Origin: Acidobacteriota bacterium | GTDB taxonomy: Bacteria; Acidobacteriota; Thermoanaerobaculia; Thermoanaerobaculales; Thermoanaerobaculaceae | Assembly: GCA_021782525.1 (NCBI GenBank) | Contig: JAJXUY010000100.1 | Coordinates: 1 to 6,267, forward strand | Reading direction: 5' to 3' | DNA length: 6,267 bases | Shown: positions 4,806 to 6,267 of the stretch, piece after piece | Position numbering within the stretch: position 1 is the stretch's first letter | How the letters are laid out: every line of letters begins with the position of its first letter | Program-made: the position numbers and the translations under genes | Notes under the pieces: generated by a model | The model's database searches: none | What the model was told of the DNA's origin: nothing | The model's input: only the letters and a program-made list of their open reading frames with translations

Positions 4806-6267
4806 CGCTCCCTCCCGCTCTCGAAATGGGCGGCGTGCGTCTCCGGCAGCAGGCGCGCGAGCGCCTCGATGTCCTCGCCGACCAGGTCGCTCGGGAAGCG
4901 GTCGCGCGGCGGCAAGAACCCCTGCGGCACCGGAGGGCACCGCGGCGTGCGCACGACGGCGCTCAAGTCCTGCACCGCCAGCAGCCGCCCCTCGCGCGTC
5001 CGGAACGTCTCCTCGAGCGCCAGCAGCAGCGTGCGGCCGCGGTGCAGCACCAGGCGCGAGAAGTCGAGCGCTTGGGCGGCGTCGAGCCCGAGGTGGTGGG
5101 GGTAGTGGTACGGCAGGCAGTCGTTGAGCGACGGCAGCAGCGACCCGATCTCCAGCGGGTCGCGCCCGCGGATGCTCCAGCCGCCGACGTAGGGGACCAT
5201 CGCGCTCTCGCGCAACACGCCCTTCCACCCGGGCACGACGGCGTCGCAGCGGTGCGGGATGCCGCGCAGGTCGAGCGCGGCGCGCACCGATGCGCTGGTC
5301 ACGCCGATCAGGACCTCCCGCACCGGCAGCCCCACCTCCTGCGCCGTCTCGTACAGCCGTACGACCGCCTCGGCGCTCTCGAGGAACGGGGCGAGCACGA
5401 TCGCGTTGCGCGCCAGCTCGCGCGCGACCGCGAGCTGCAGCTCGAGCGACGGGCTGCCGACGCGCGGGAGCGTGCCCCCCTCGAACCCCTGCCAGGTGAG
5501 ACAGCGCTCGAGGTCGACCGCGAGCGTCGGGCCGTTGCCGACGAGGTCGCGCGAGAACTGCCGTCCGAGCCCGAGCGTCACCCAGCGCCGCCGTGGCGGC
5601 TGGTCGCCCAGGATCTCGATCGCCCACTGCACGACGCGTCGCTTGAGCCGCTCTTCGCTCAGGTGCAGCAGCGCCCGGCCCGGCTTCAGCCCGGCGAAGA
5701 ACTCGGCGGTCGCCGCGCGGCCGCCGTCGAGCGCGTGCCGCACCGCCGGCGCGGCCGCATAGGGAGGCTGCAGCACGTTCTCGACGTCCCAGAGCAGGAC
5801 GAGCGGGTTCTCCAGACGCAGGACCGCGAGCCCATCCTCGAGCCCCGCCGCATCCCTCGCGGGCGCCGCCCCCACGCGGTGGAGCGCGCTCGCGAGCGCG
5901 TCTCCCTTCCCCGGCGGCAGCACGGCGAACAGCATCCCCGCATCGAGCCAGCGGCCGAGCGCCTCGGCGAGAAGGCGCTGCAGCCGTGCGCCGCCGTCGC
6001 CCTCGGGCGACAGCACGATCGTCTCGACGAGAGCGCCCTGCCCGAGCAGACGGCCGCCGGCGGGCTGCGCCAGGCCCTCGTCCCCCAGCACCACGGGAAG
6101 CGCGGCGGCCGGCACGGTGCGCCACGCCAGCGAGGCCAGCGCGACGGGGTCCGACCCGCCACTCGTGAGCGTGCACGCGGTGGCGGCGTCGAGGGAGGCG
6201 GCGTCCGCGCCCGTGAGCGTGATCCCCCCCGCAGGCTCCAGAGCGGCCAGTCCCACGGCCCCGCTGC
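4802..6267 (-). CDS. Large protein of unknown function, possible GNAT-like N-terminal domain; start at or beyond the window edge
   Basis: I do not recognise this protein. The frame is open to the right edge; an in-frame GTG at 6256 would give 484 residues, but no good ribosome binding site precedes it, so the true start may lie outside. Numbering from that GTG, residues 68-160 read like a GNAT acetyltransferase core: strand GRLLGQGALVETIVLSP, an EGDGGARLQRLL turn and helix (a weak RGxGxG/A acetyl-CoA loop), strand LFAVLPP, helix ALASALHRVGAAP, strand LAVLRLENPLVLLWDVEN. Residues 190-420 are a separate alpha/beta part with apparently constrained stretches: REVLIGVTSASVRAAL (313-328), PHRCDAVVPGWKGVLRESAM (334-353), PYVGGWSIRGRDPLEIGSLL (355-374) and SLNDCLPYHYPHHLG (376-390). 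C338, C380, H384, H387 and H388 are candidate active-site or metal residues. No signal peptide or membrane helix is seen. It ends in an ATGA overlap with the LDH-fold gene, which argues for a joint job. The gene is real; the GNAT likeness is tentative. Confidence 0.7.
   Translation of the reverse strand, partial: SGAVGLAALEPAGGITLTGADAASLDAATACTLTSGGSDPVALASLAWRTVPAAALPVVLGDEGLAQPAGGRLLGQGALVETIVLSPEGDGGARLQRLLAEALGRWLDAGMLFAVLPPGKGDALASALHRVGAAPARDAAGLEDGLAVLRLENPLVLLWDVENVLQPPYAAAPAVRHALDGGRAATAEFFAGLKPGRALLHLSEERLKRRVVQWAIEILGDQPPRRRWVTLGLGRQFSRDLVGNGPTLAVDLERCLTWQGFEGGTLPRVGSPSLELQLAVARELARNAIVLAPFLESAEAVVRLYETAQEVGLPVREVLIGVTSASVRAALDLRGIPHRCDAVVPGWKGVLRESAMVPYVGGWSIRGRDPLEIGSLLPSLNDCLPYHYPHHLGLDAAQALDFSRLVLHRGRTLLLALEETFRTREGRLLAVQDLSAVVRTPRCPPVPQGFLPPRDRFPSDLVGEDIEALARLLPETHAAHFESGRER
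4808..4816 (-). promoter_or_regulatory. Ribosome binding site embedded in the end of the upstream gene
   Basis: GGGAGGGAG on the minus strand forms the last sense codons (Gly-Arg-Glu) of the preceding gene and sits two bases before the ATG at 4805. With the ATGA overlap it indicates translational coupling of the two genes. Confidence 0.65.

Noticed and set aside
3576..6176. 866-codon minus-strand frame that would fuse extra sequence to the LDH-fold protein
   Set aside because: Everything upstream of the ATG at 4805 is the out-of-frame reading of the preceding gene, with low-complexity Arg/Ala composition. The ATGA overlap and ribosome binding site support the short start.

Overview
The window is a very GC-rich stretch of bacterial DNA in which every convincing gene lies on the minus strand, transcribed from right (6267) to left (1). 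It holds six genes. Two are cut by the window: the permease loses its C-terminus at the left edge, and the 484-codon unknown gene probably loses its N-terminus at the right edge. The strong G/C third-position bias, Shine-Dalgarno sites of the GGGAGG type and a futalosine-pathway menaquinone gene suggest a high-GC, menaquinone-using environmental bacterium. An acidobacterial or former-deltaproteobacterial (for example Myxococcota-like) lineage would fit, but I cannot assign a taxon from sequence alone.

In order of transcription: (1) a large protein I do not recognise, with a possible GNAT-like N-terminal fold and a distinctive C-terminal half (4802-6267); (2) a divergent lactate/malate-dehydrogenase-fold protein joined to gene 1 by a 4-base ATGA stop/start overlap (3576-4805); (3) a 120-residue two-helix membrane protein whose layout recalls a 2-TM ion channel, but without the K+ selectivity filter (3151-3513); (4) a free-standing B3/B4-domain protein (2451-3125); (5) MqnD, 1,4-dihydroxy-6-naphthoate synthase of the futalosine menaquinone pathway (1581-2417); (6) an NCS2-type nucleobase permease (1-1436).

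Gaps between genes are -4, 62, 25, 33 and 144 bases, so genes 1 to 5 look like one operon. The 144-base gap before the permease holds two inverted repeats and the only AT-richer patch in the region, and could carry a terminator, a promoter, or both. MqnD and the permease make metabolic sense together, because the futalosine route releases a purine base, which an NCS2 carrier could handle. Genes 1 and 2 form a tightly coupled pair of unknown function and are the most promising part of the window. I see no tRNA, rRNA, CRISPR array, insertion sequence or phage gene. The many long open frames on the plus strand are composition-driven shadows.
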